From NCBI RefSeq assembly GCF_008932245.1, contig NZ_CP034910.1, positions 1,674,001 to 1,738,000 of the forward strand: a DNA stretch of 64,000 nt. Direction: 5' to 3'. Positions within the stretch are counted from its first letter, which is position 1, and each line of letters starts with the position of its first letter. Source of the DNA: Sinorhizobium alkalisoli. Lineage in GTDB: Bacteria; Pseudomonadota; Alphaproteobacteria; Rhizobiales; Rhizobiaceae. Below the pieces are notes generated by a model. The model saw only the letters and a program-made list of their open reading frames with translations. It was not told the DNA's origin and searched no databases. Made by a program: the position numbers and the translations under genes. Below, one piece after another: positions 27,855 to 35,832 of this stretch.

Positions 27855-30377
27855 CTATTGCGCTGCCGCGAGGCGGCCATTCACGTCAGCCTGCACTGCG
27901 TCGAATTTCATGGGAGCCCGGAAGCGCTTGAGCCGCAGCGCGTTGCCCAAGACAAAGACACTGGACAGCGCCATCGCGCCGGCTGCGATCATGGGCGAGA
28001 GCAGCAGCCCATAGGCGGGAAACAGCGCTCCGGCCGCAACGGGTACTAGCACTGTGTTATAGGCGAAGGCCCAGAACAGGTTCTCCTTGATGTTGCGGAT
28101 CGTCGCCTTCGAAAGGGCGATGGCATTCGGCACGCCGCGCAAATCGCCGGACATCAGCACGACATTGGCACTTTCGATGGCCACGTCGGTCCCCGTGCCG
28201 ATAGCAATGCCGACATCAGCGGCCGCCAAAGCAGGGGCATCGTTGATGCCGTCCCCCACGAACGCCACCTTGCGGTCAGCGGCGCGCAAGTTTTCCAGCG
28301 CCTGGACTTTTCCGTCCGGAAGCACCTCGGCCACCACCTCGTCGATCTTCAGCCGGCGAGCAATCGCCTCGGCGGTTTTTCGGTTATCGCCGGTGATCAT
28401 CGCAACTCTAAGCCCGAGCTTGTGCAGCGCGTTGACGGCCTCGACGGTTGTCTGCTTGATCGGGTCCGATACGGCGATCACCGCGGCGATCTTGCCGTCG
28501 ATGGCCGCGAACAGCGGGCTCTTGCCTTCATCGCCAAGCCGATTGACTTCGCCTGCGAAGGCTGAGACATCGAGGCCGAGTTTCGTCATCAGCCGGTCAG
28601 CGCCCACCTGGACGGTGCGTCCCGACACCAGCGCCTTGGCGCCGAATCCGGGAATGGCGTCGAACCCTTCCACTTCAGGCAGAGTAAGACCTGCACGGTT
28701 CGCCGCCGCGATGATGGCTTCTCCGATGGGGTGCTCCGACCGTGTCTCGACGGCGGCCACAGCGGCTAGCACCTCGTCCCTGTCGAACCCCCCGGCGGGG
28801 ATGAGATCCGTGAGTTCGGGACGGCCCTTGGTCAGGGTGCCTGTCTTGTCCATGGCGATCACATCAGCGCTTTTAAGCGTTTGGAGCGCCTCGCCCTTGC
28901 GGAAAAGAATACCCATTTCGGCGGCGCGACCCATACCGACCATGATGGAGGTTGGAGTAGCAAGGCCCATGGCGCACGGGCAGGCGATGATGAGCACGGC
29001 CACCGCGTTAACGAGCGCGAAGCTGAGCGCCGGCGTCGGACCAAAGAAAAGCCAGACGAGGAAGGTGGCGGCGGCTGCCAGCATCACTGCCGGAACGAAC
29101 CATGCCGTGACCTTGTCGACAAGCGCCTGGATCGGCAACTTGGCGCCCTGCGCCTGCTCAACCATGCGGATGATCTGGGCGAGCACCGTATCGGCGCCGA
29201 CCTTGGTGGCGCGGAAGGTGAAGGCGCCTGTCTTATTAATCGTGCCGCCGACCACGCTTGCCCCCAAGCCCTTTGCAACGGGCACGGGCTCTCCGGTGAT
29301 CATCGATTCGTCGACATAGGACGAGCCGTCCACCACCTCGCCATCGACTGGCACCTTGTCGCCCGGTCGCACGAGAATGAGGTCTCCCATCTGCACCTGA
29401 TCGAGCGGGACCTCGACCGTCTCGCCATCGCGCACAACTCTGGCAGTCTTGGCCTGCAGGCCGACGAGGCGCTTGATCGCTTCCGAAGTGCGGCCCTTGG
29501 CGCGGTTTTCCAGATAGCGGCCGAGCAGGATGAGGGTAACGATCACCGCAGCAGCCTCGTAATAAATATTGGCCGTGCCGTTGGGCAGGAGCGAAGATGC
29601 GAAGGTGGCGACGACGGAGTAGCTCCATGCCGCTGCCGTGCCGAGGGCCACGAGGCTGTTCATGTCGGGGGCCCCACGCAAGAGAGCGGGCACGCCCTTG
29701 CGGAAGAAGCGGAGGCCGGGTCCGAAGAGCACGATCGTCGCCAGCAGGAACTGCAAATACCAGCTCTCCTGCATGCCAATACTGGTCATGACAAAGTCAT
29801 GGATCGCCGGCACGAAATGCGACCCCATCTCAAGCACGAAAATGGGAAGCGTCAACACGGCCGAGAGGCTCAAGGCACCCGCGAGACTGCGCGCCTCGCG
29901 ATCGCGAGCCTCTGCCTGTGCATCCTCGGGGTTTTCGGCAGCGACTGCCCGGGCGGTGTAACCCGCCCGCTCGACGGCCGCCATCAGGTCCTGGATACTG
30001 GCAGCGCCGCTAACCACGTGCAGGAAGGCCCTCTCGGTGGCAAGGTTCATCGTGGCGTCGAGGACACCCGGCACCCTTCTTAGCGCCGCTTCAATGCGAT
30101 TGACGCAGGAGGCGCACGTAGCGCCTTCGACTGCGAGTTCTATGCTGTCCGTTTTCGTGGAATAGCCGGCGTTCTGAACCGCCTTTAAAATGGCACCCAA
30201 ATCCGCCGGGCCTGCGAACGCCACATCGGCGCGATCCGTCGCCAGGTTCACGGCGGCGGACTTCACACCAGGTACGGTTCGAATAGCCTTCTCGATTCGA
30301 TTGACGCAGGAAGCGCAGCTCATTCCTTCGACATAGATGCCGAGAAGAGCAGGATTTGTAGCAGTCGCCGGGCTCAT
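27855..30377 (-). CDS. copA: Cu(I)-exporting P1B-type ATPase CopA
   Basis: An 840-residue copper pump. Two N-terminal heavy-metal domains carry CASC at 21-24 and 88-91. The membrane domain has the CPC metal motif at 466-468 ([13 protein letters not shown]). The phosphorylated residue is Asp510 in DKTGTLT, followed by [13 protein letters not shown] and [10 protein letters not shown]. The length and two metal domains fit Cu(I) exporters. The ATG at 30377 has GGAGGA just upstream; the frame to 30404 adds nine doubtful residues. It is the first gene of the operon copA-reductase-cueR-oxidase and is preceded by a CueR-type promoter. Confidence 0.96.
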   Translation of the reverse strand: MSPATATNPALLGIYVEGMSCASCVNRIEKAIRTVPGVKSAAVNLATDRADVAFAGPADLGAILKAVQNAGYSTKTDSIELAVEGATCASCVNRIEAALRRVPGVLDATMNLATERAFLHVVSGAASIQDLMAAVERAGYTARAVAAENPEDAQAEARDREARSLAGALSLSAVLTLPIFVLEMGSHFVPAIHDFVMTSIGMQESWYLQFLLATIVLFGPGLRFFRKGVPALLRGAPDMNSLVALGTAAAWSYSVVATFASSLLPNGTANIYYEAAAVIVTLILLGRYLENRAKGRTSEAIKRLVGLQAKTARVVRDGETVEVPLDQVQMGDLILVRPGDKVPVDGEVVDGSSYVDESMITGEPVPVAKGLGASVVGGTINKTGAFTFRATKVGADTVLAQIIRMVEQAQGAKLPIQALVDKVTAWFVPAVMLAAAATFLVWLFFGPTPALSFALVNAVAVLIIACPCAMGLATPTSIMVGMGRAAEMGILFRKGEALQTLKSADVIAMDKTGTLTKGRPELTDLIPAGGFDRDEVLAAVAAVETRSEHPIGEAIIAAANRAGLTLPEVEGFDAIPGFGAKALVSGRTVQVGADRLMTKLGLDVSAFAGEVNRLGDEGKSPLFAAIDGKIAAVIAVSDPIKQTTVEAVNALHKLGLRVAMITGDNRKTAEAIARRLKIDEVVAEVLPDGKVQALENLRAADRKVAFVGDGINDAPALAAADVGIAIGTGTDVAIESANVVLMSGDLRGVPNAIALSKATIRNIKENLFWAFAYNTVLVPVAAGALFPAYGLLLSPMIAAGAMALSSVFVLGNALRLKRFRAPMKFDAVQADVNGRLAAAQ

Positions 30378-30407
30378 GTTGCTCCTCCGAAAAATCGACT
30401 GCATCTG

Positions 30408-30438
30408 TTTGTAAGGCTTACAACGGTCGGAAGGTCAA
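30408..30438 (-). promoter_or_regulatory. CueR-type promoter for copA
   Basis: On the minus strand TTGACC (-35) is separated from TACAAA (-10) by exactly 19 bases, the overlong spacer typical of MerR-activated promoters. The spacer holds CCTTCCGACCGTTGTAAGC, an imperfect dyad like known CueR boxes. It ends about 30 bases before the copA start. Confidence 0.8.
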
Positions 30439-30484
30439 GCCCCCAAAAAAATTTATTTCGGCCGCATAAGGGTGAAAAAAGTTC

Positions 30485-30515
30485 TTGACCTTCCAACCGT
30501 TGGAAACGGCAGGAT
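30485..30515 (+). promoter_or_regulatory. CueR-type promoter for copZ
   Basis: TTGACC (30485-30490) and CAGGAT (30510-30515) are 19 bases apart. The spacer contains the perfect inverted repeat TTCCAA-CCG-TTGGAA (30491-30505). The first half closely matches the copA promoter on the other strand, so one regulator should drive both. Confidence 0.8.
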
Positions 30516-30551
30516 GCGTGTGCATCAATGATTACCCAGGAGATGAAATTT

Positions 30552-30800
30552 ATGTGCGGAGAACATCAGCATCATGCTTCCAGCGCCAGCGAACCTGCCG
30601 TTTCGGGGGTCCGCTTCAAGGTAGCCGACATGACCTGCGACCATTGCGCGGGTACGATACGCAAGGCCTTCGCGACGACCATGCCGGGGACCGAGATCTC
30701 CATTGATCTGGCGTCTCGGGAGGTTACGGTAGCGGGAGACGCGGCCGCAGCCGCAGAGACCCTTCGGACAGCCGGCTACGAGCCCCAGCCGATCGGCTGA
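30552..30800 (+). CDS. copZ: Heavy-metal-associated domain protein, CopZ-like copper chaperone
   Basis: A protein of about 82 residues: a short His-rich leader (MCGEHQHHASS) and one ferredoxin-like metal domain with DMTCDHCAGTIRKAF, the CxxC Cu(I) site. It probably delivers copper to CopA. The ATG at 30552 is nine bases from AGGAG; ATGs at 30528 and 30543 are also in frame, the latter touching the ribosome site. It is divergent from copA with its own CueR-type promoter. Confidence 0.88.
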   Translation: MCGEHQHHASSASEPAVSGVRFKVADMTCDHCAGTIRKAFATTMPGTEISIDLASREVTVAGDAAAAAETLRTAGYEPQPIG

Positions 30801-30879
30801 ACCACGAGAGCAGCCGCTCGGCAGTGATCAAGGCAAACCTCTGAGGCTCCGACATCGAAGGGTCTCGGAGGCGTGCGCC

Positions 30880-30992
30880 TGGGGAGCGGCCGTGTCTCAC
30901 GGGACCTGGTATTCGGATCGACGGCTTTCACGGCTTTCCACTGCACTAACGCAATGCCCCCAGGTCATGTCGGGGACGTCGATGTGGTGCAC
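30880..30992 (-). pseudogene. Decayed second CopZ-like gene
   Basis: On the minus strand, from a GTG at 30990-30992 with a GGAGAC ribosome site six bases upstream, the frame reads VHHIDVPDMTWGHCVSAVE. This is a copper-chaperone domain whose first metal Cys (CxxC) has become Trp. One base later in frame the expected continuation AVKAVDPNTR appears, so a frameshift follows. After that the sequence loses similarity. It points toward the intact copZ and looks like old copper-gene debris. Confidence 0.6.
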
Positions 30993-31138
30993 TTGGAAGT
31001 CTCCTTTTTATCTGAACCCGATCGGTGGAAACCAAGGGTCGGGACGTATAATCGAATGGAGTCGTGCGGCTGCCAGGGTGAGCCCGCAAGTCTGATGGTT
31101 GAGGACTCGACCAGGAGACGAGTGTTCTCTGCCGCGGC

Positions 31139-31345
31139 ATCAGACTTCCCCAACGCCGTGGGCGGGGTACCAGACTGACGCAGCCGCCGATCAGGCCCGG
31201 CGAGAGCTTCCTGTACGAGTTCATCCTGCCGGATGCGGGACCTTCTGGCGCCACCCGCATGCAACAGTCTCGCGCAGCTCGGCGGCAGTCTTGCCGGAGC
31301 GGTCATCGTCGAGCGAATCGCTGTCGACCGTAACGGACAACACGC
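31139..31345 (+). pseudogene. Fragment of a second multicopper oxidase, frameshifted
   Basis: Joining three frames gives IRLPNAVGGVP, then LTQPPIRPGESFLYEF ILPDAG from 31175, then TFWRHPHA from about 31240, then CNSLAQLGGSLAGAVIVERI from about 31260. Together these match the first copper-binding block of a laccase-type oxidase (PGESFxYxFxxPDAGTFWxHPH). At least two single-base losses break the frame and the rest of the gene is absent. It is a different subtype from the intact oxidase at 24780-26285. Between 30993 and 31138 I see nothing clear. Confidence 0.6.
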
Positions 31346-31372
31346 TCGAAATAGACCGCTCAAATCAGGTGC

Positions 31373-32041
31373 TCAGGTGTTCGGGCCAAGCATGTTTGTT
31401 CTGGCTTCGACAATGTGGTCGTACATGTTTCGCTCGGCCTCTCTGCTGTCGCGATCTTTGATGGCGTCAAGAGTGGCCTGATGCTTTGCGATATAGGCCT
31501 TCATGCGCTCAGGGGTTAGGGACTGCTCCTTCATTTTCCCCCACAGGTTTCCCGCCCGTACCGTGTGAATGCCTTCATAGAGCGAGGCGAGAAGACCATT
31601 GCGGGCGGCTCCGACAATGATGCGGTGAAAGACAGCGTCCCATTTCTCGAATTCGACCAGGGTTTCCGCCGCGCTGCCCCGATCGATCGACTTCTGCATT
31701 TCGTCGATCTCCTGCCTGGTAGCCCGTAACGCCGCCAACGCCGCGATCTTGGGCTCCATGATCAGCCGAACCTCGAAAACTTCGGCCGGATAGGTGCGCA
31801 ACGCATCTCCCGTGCTGCCTGGCGGGCGACGCAGCGCCGTCGAGGTAACCCCGCTGCCGGCGATGAATGTTCCCCTGCCCACATGCCTGATGAGCCGGCC
31901 CTCCTTCTCCAGAGAAGCAAGCATCCGTCGAAGTGCGGTGCGCGGCAGCCCGAGTTTGAGCGCTAGGTCGCGCTCAGGCGGTAACCGGTCCCCCGGCTCC
32001 AGACCTTCCGCCTCGATGAAATCCTTCAAGACCGCGCTCAT
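31373..32041 (-). CDS. FadR-type GntR-family regulator
   Basis: A regulator of about 222 residues. The winged helix EPGDRLPPERDLALKLGLPRTALRRMLASLEKEGRLIRHVGRGTF is followed by an all-helical FCD ligand domain (EVFEVRLIMEPKIAALAAL, then HQATLDAIKDRDSREAERNMYDHI) with metal-binding His/Asp residues. The start is uncertain: an ATG at 32041 has GAGG upstream, while a TTG at 32071 would add ten residues. No enzyme operon is adjacent, so the target is unknown; it may be a leftover of a lost catabolic locus. Confidence 0.85.
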   Translation of the reverse strand: MSAVLKDFIEAEGLEPGDRLPPERDLALKLGLPRTALRRMLASLEKEGRLIRHVGRGTFIAGSGVTSTALRRPPGSTGDALRTYPAEVFEVRLIMEPKIAALAALRATRQEIDEMQKSIDRGSAAETLVEFEKWDAVFHRIIVGAARNGLLASLYEGIHTVRAGNLWGKMKEQSLTPERMKAYIAKHQATLDAIKDRDSREAERNMYDHIVEARTNMLGPNT

Positions 32042-32429
32042 GGGCCCTCGCCAAATATTTTCCGCAACCAAATTGATCTACATTGACACCAATTTCAACA
32101 CCAATCCTCTAACCGCGTGTCAAACCTGATTGGTAGCGAAGGGTGCTGAACCTGGGCCAGCTCCCGCGCAACAAACCAACCCCTTGTCTCTCGGCCTCGG
32201 CTTAGCAGTAGTCGGCGATGCTCCTGCCCAGTTGTTCATCCCCGCCGTGATCGTGACCCAAACACTCGGGTAGCTGCTGAGCAAACTGTTCTATGTACGC
32301 TTTCCGCCCAGCTGGGAGCAATTGCCGCAGCATTCTCGTCGGCGGCTTGATCAGACACCGACGACGGCATTCGTCACGGGCATTCTTAGCTTGCATTCAG
32401 CAGACAGGCGTTGCCCTCTGTCGTCCATG
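32042..32429. other. Intergenic region upstream of the FadR-type regulator
   Basis: The minus strand has a direct repeat of ATTGGTGT (about 32089-32110) just upstream of the regulator, possibly part of its own operator. No convincing gene was found between about 32120 and 32429. Confidence 0.4.
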
Positions 32430-32450
32430 ATAGTATATCCCCCTATATCA
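32430..32450. promoter_or_regulatory. DmeR/RcnR-type operator
   Basis: The sequence around TATATCCCCCTATAT is a C-tract flanked by ATAT arms. It closely resembles the palindromic operator described for the Co/Ni regulator DmeR of Rhizobium leguminosarum. It lies 25 bases before the dmeF start, as expected for a repressor site. Confidence 0.7.
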
Positions 32451-32474
32451 TTATCCGGGTAGTTTGGGAACTTC

Positions 32475-33473
32475 ATGATGCCATCCCGCAACCTGCATGG
32501 TCATTCCGACCCTCACAGCCAGGATCACGGCCATCGCCACGAGTCCAGTCGGGCGCTCAACGCGGCTCATGATCATCTTTTCCTCGGCGACAGCCACGCT
32601 CGCAACGAGCGGCGGACCTGGCTCGTCATTGCCATCACCGCCACTATGATGGTGGTGGAGATCGTCGCAGGAAACCTGTTTGGGTCGATGGCGCTTGTGG
32701 CCGATGGTTGGCACATGTCGACACATGCCGCCGCCCTGCTTATTACGGCGCTCGCCTACCTCTATGCTCGCAAACACGCCCATAACCGGCGTTTTTCTTT
32801 TGGCACCGGCAAGCTCGGTGATCTTGCCGGCTTTGCCAGCGCCGTCGTGCTCGCCCTGATTGCTCTGCTGATCGGCTGGGAAAGCCTCATGCGTCTCAGA
32901 AGTCCTGTCGCCATCGACTTCAATGAAGCGATTTCCGTTGCTGTCGTGGGTTTGGCTGTCAATCTCCTTTGCGCATGGCTTCTGAAAGACGATCATCACC
33001 ACCACGGGCACGATCCCGGTCATCACACGCATCATGACCATGCGGGCGAGGACAAGAACCTTCGGGCAGCCTATCTCCATGTCCTGGCCGATGCACTGAC
33101 GTCGGTACTGGCGATCGCAGGGCTGGCCTGTGGTAGCCTTTATGGTTGGACCTGGCTGGACCCCGCCATGGGCATCGTCGGCGGCTTGGTCATCGCGCGC
33201 TGGTCATGGGGGCTCATTCGCGATGCCGGCTCGGTGCTGATCGACTACATTCCGGAAGACGAGGACCTGCCGGACGAAATCGAGGGGATCATCACGCGCG
33301 AAGGTGCGGACATCGTTGATCTGCACGTATGGCAACTCGGACCGGGCCATCACGGCGCCATCGTTTCGATCGTAACGGACAAGCCCCGTGCGCCCTCCTA
33401 TTATCGGGATAAGCTTGCAGCTATTCAGGATTTGTCGCATGTGACCGTCGAGATTGAAGCTCGCGCGGCTTAA
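32475..33473 (+). CDS. dmeF: Cation diffusion facilitator, Co/Ni efflux (DmeF)
   Basis: A 332-residue inner-membrane metal/proton antiporter. A His-rich N-terminus (HGHSDPHSQDHGHRHE) precedes about six helices with the metal site ALVADGWHMSTH in helix 2 and LHVLADALTSVLA in helix 5. A second His-rich loop (DHHHHGHDPGHHTHHDH) and a cytoplasmic C-terminal domain follow. HxxxD with DxxxD at these sites is the DmeF pattern. It is followed 23 bases later by an RcnR/DmeR-type repressor, with an operator in front. Confidence 0.92.
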   Translation: MMPSRNLHGHSDPHSQDHGHRHESSRALNAAHDHLFLGDSHARNERRTWLVIAITATMMVVEIVAGNLFGSMALVADGWHMSTHAAALLITALAYLYARKHAHNRRFSFGTGKLGDLAGFASAVVLALIALLIGWESLMRLRSPVAIDFNEAISVAVVGLAVNLLCAWLLKDDHHHHGHDPGHHTHHDHAGEDKNLRAAYLHVLADALTSVLAIAGLACGSLYGWTWLDPAMGIVGGLVIARWSWGLIRDAGSVLIDYIPEDEDLPDEIEGIITREGADIVDLHVWQLGPGHHGAIVSIVTDKPRAPSYYRDKLAAIQDLSHVTVEIEARAA

Positions 33474-33496
33474 ACCGGGGCGACAAGGAACTGCAC

Positions 33497-33772
33497 ATGA
33501 GCCACACCATCCGCGAAAAACAAAAGCTGATTAATCGCGTGCGCCGCATTCGCGGCCAGATGGAGGCTGTCGAGCGTATGCTCATCGACGAGAAGGACTG
33601 CGCCGAAGTCATGCAGGTGCTCGCCGGGGTGCGTGGCGCCGTCAACGGCCTCATGGGCGAGGTGATCGAGGACCATGTCCTGATGCACGTCGCCGCCGAG
33701 GGGCTATCCCAGAAGGAACGCGACGAGGGCGCTGCCGAACTGATCGATGTTCTGCGCGCCTACCTAAAGTAG
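33497..33772 (+). CDS. dmeR: Metal-sensing repressor of the RcnR/FrmR/CsoR family (DmeR)
   Basis: A 91-residue all-helical repressor. Candidate Co/Ni ligands are His3 (MSHTI), Cys at about 35 (KDCAEVM), and two His in EDHVLMHV, the H-C-H-H pattern of RcnR-type nickel/cobalt sensors. It probably represses dmeF and itself through the C-tract operator at 32430-32450. In R. leguminosarum the regulator precedes the transporter; here the order is reversed. Confidence 0.85.
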   Translation: MSHTIREKQKLINRVRRIRGQMEAVERMLIDEKDCAEVMQVLAGVRGAVNGLMGEVIEDHVLMHVAAEGLSQKERDEGAAELIDVLRAYLK

Positions 33773-34059
33773 CGGTCGGTTTTGCGGGCCTGCGGTACAG
33801 GCTTCGGCGCCGGTTCGACCGCGAGCTTCCGTCAGACTGACGTTCGTGGCCGTCGAAGGCGGCTCCGGCTAGCCTGTGGCCCCCGGTCGGTTCGCCGCGC
33901 GCAGCCTCGGATCTTCGCCTGTCGCGGCGAGAACTAAAGTAAAGCGCGGGTGCAAATGTCCGCGAAATGCGCGGTCGCGGTCAATAGCCGTTTCCGGTTC
34001 GGGAGCCGGCCGTTCTGACTGAATGCTAGCGAGGTCCGCAATGGGTCGGAACAGGTAAT
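33773..34059. other. Intergenic region without a recognisable gene
   Basis: GC-rich DNA between dmeR and the repeat at 34060. A minus-strand frame at 33869-34075 exists but shows no family features and is not supported. Confidence 0.4.
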
Positions 34060-34120
34060 TCGCACTCGGTACCAAGCATCAGATTTTCACCACTATGATC
34101 CTATCATCGAGACTTGGTAT
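34060..34120 (-). repeat. Intergenic repeat, copy 2 (inverted partner of 16800-16862)
   Basis: On the minus strand it starts ATACCAAGTCTCGATGAT immediately at the stop codon of the binding-protein gene and ends TCTGATGCTTGGTACCG. The first 18 bases equal copy 1 and the end differs at one position, with a diverged centre. Both copies read inward toward the block between them. Confidence 0.75.
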
Positions 34121-35037
34121 TACTTCAGGAAACCGTTCTTCTTCAGAAAATCCTCTGCGACAGCTTTGGCGGGCTCGCCGCCGACCTGCACGCGGCCATT
34201 GAGTTCCTGCAGCGTCACCAGATCGAGCTTCTCGAACACGGGTTTCAGGAGCGTCTCGATTTCCGGGTTCTCCTTCAGGACCGCTTCGCGAATGATCGGC
34301 GCCGGCTGATAGACCGGCTGCACGTTCTTGTCGTCCTCGAGAACGACGAGGCCCGAGGGGGCGATGCCGCCGTCGGTGCCGTAGACCATTGCCGCATTGG
34401 CGCCGTTCGTCTGGTTCGCGGCCGCCGAAATCGTCGCCGCCGTATCGCCGCCCGAAAGCGTGATGAGCTGTTCCGGCTTCAGCGTGAAATTGTAGGCGGT
34501 CTGAAAGGCGGGTAACGCGGCGGCCGAGTTCACGAATTCGGCGGAGGCTGCAAGCACGACCTCGCCACCTTCGCTCACATATTTACCGAAGTCCGACAGG
34601 GTCTTGAGGTTGTTCTCGTCGGCAACCTCCTTGCGCAGTGCGATCGCCCAGGTGTTGTTGGCCGGCGACGGCGTCAGCCAGACGATCTTGTTGGCTTCAT
34701 AGTCGAGCTTCTTGGCCTCTTCATACGCCTTGGCTGCATCCTTCCAGATCGGGTCGTCCGCCTTCTCGAAGAAGAAGGCGGCGTTACCGGTATATTCCGG
34801 ATAGATGTCGATCTCGCCCGCGGTGATCGCCTTGCGCACGACGGGCGTGGCGCCGAGTTGGACACGGTCCGTCGTCTCGATGCCATTGGCATTCAAGACG
34901 GCGAGAATGATATTGCCGAGCACGCCGCCCTCCGTGTCGATCTTGGAGGAGACCACGACGTCGGACTTGGCCGCGGCGGAGGTGAGCGCAAGGGCTAGAG
35001 CAGTACCGATAAGCGTTTTCACCAAAGTCAGGCGCAT
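34120..35037 (-). CDS. Osmoprotectant ABC transporter substrate-binding protein (OsmF/YehZ type)
   Basis: A 305-residue periplasmic binding protein with a Sec signal peptide (MRLTLVKTLIGTALALALTSAAA) and the OpuAC/ProX domain: SKIDTEGGVLGNIILAVL, AITAGEIDIYPEYTGNAAFFF and the C-terminal RVQVGGEPAKAVAEDFLKKNGFL. It probably binds glycine betaine, choline or a similar compound. No permease or ATPase is next to it; the matching components are at 13.9-16.7 kb on the same strand, with the repeat-bounded block between. Confidence 0.92.
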   Translation of the reverse strand: MRLTLVKTLIGTALALALTSAAAKSDVVVSSKIDTEGGVLGNIILAVLNANGIETTDRVQLGATPVVRKAITAGEIDIYPEYTGNAAFFFEKADDPIWKDAAKAYEEAKKLDYEANKIVWLTPSPANNTWAIALRKEVADENNLKTLSDFGKYVSEGGEVVLAASAEFVNSAAALPAFQTAYNFTLKPEQLITLSGGDTAATISAAANQTNGANAAMVYGTDGGIAPSGLVVLEDDKNVQPVYQPAPIIREAVLKENPEIETLLKPVFEKLDLVTLQELNGRVQVGGEPAKAVAEDFLKKNGFLK

Positions 35038-35373
35038 GATTGTCTCCCTCGATTTGATCCCACGGTGTTGATTATGGATTCTCGGCTGCGTCCGTTCGAG
35101 CTGCCATATAGGTCAGCGTTCGGCGAAAAATAGAGTAAGCTTCCCCTCCGGACCTGAGGTTGAATTTGCCCGACGATCCCCCCTTCAGCAAGGTTGCAAA
35201 CGCCGTTGAAGTCGGTCACTCTTGCGGGGTCCGCCGTCGCGGCGATCTCCCGGCCGCAACGAGCCGGTCCATTCCTGCTCTTGCAAGGCAAGCATGATAC
35301 GGGACGGCTGAAAAGCCACGCAATTTCTGAAGCGTTCGCATGGTCCGCTCGAAGCCCGCGTGGAGGCTCAAAG
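35038..35373. other. Divergent intergenic region (336 bases)
   Basis: It separates the minus-strand binding protein from the plus-strand DUF4126 gene and should hold both promoters. I could not pick out a clear operator or promoter. Confidence 0.4.
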
Positions 35374-35832
35374 ATGCTCTATACTCTTGCTCTTCTCATC
35401 GGCATTGTGGCGGGTCTTCGTACGATGACAGCACCGGCGGCCGTGAGTATCGCGGCAACGGCCGGCTGGCTGCCCCTTGCCAATAGCTGGGCCGCCTTCA
35501 TGGGGTTCCGCTTTGCACCCTACATGTTCGGCCTTCTCGCTATTATCGAATATGTCACCGACCAGCTCCCGAACACGCCGAGCCGCACGGTTCCGCAGCA
35601 GTTCGGGGCGCGGATCGTGAGCGGCGGCTTCTGCGGGGCGGCGATGGCCACCGTCGACGGCTCACTCTTTGGCGGCGCGGTTGCCGGCGTGATCGGCGCC
35701 GTCATTGGTACGTTCGGCGGCTTTGAGTTCCGCAAGCGCCTGGCTGCGAGGCTTGGAGGCAGGGACCTCCCCGTCGCCCTCCTCGAAGATCTGGTCGCCA
35801 TTCTCCTGGCATTCTGGGTGGTATCGTCATGA
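35374..35832 (+). CDS. DUF4126-family membrane protein
   Basis: A 152-residue, four- to five-helix membrane protein with the family start MLYTLALLIGIVAGLRTMTAPAAVS and a glycine-rich pattern GAVAGVIGAVIGTFGGFEFRKRL. The function is unknown. A GGAGG site precedes the ATG at 35374; the upstream in-frame extension to 35194 is unlikely to be translated. The stop overlaps the flavoprotein start by four bases, so the two are coupled. Confidence 0.85.
   Translation: MLYTLALLIGIVAGLRTMTAPAAVSIAATAGWLPLANSWAAFMGFRFAPYMFGLLAIIEYVTDQLPNTPSRTVPQQFGARIVSGGFCGAAMATVDGSLFGGAVAGVIGAVIGTFGGFEFRKRLAARLGGRDLPVALLEDLVAILLAFWVVSS

Noticed and set aside
33869..34075. Short minus-strand frame near the second repeat
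   Set aside because: No family features, overlaps the repeat, no ribosome site; treated as non-coding.
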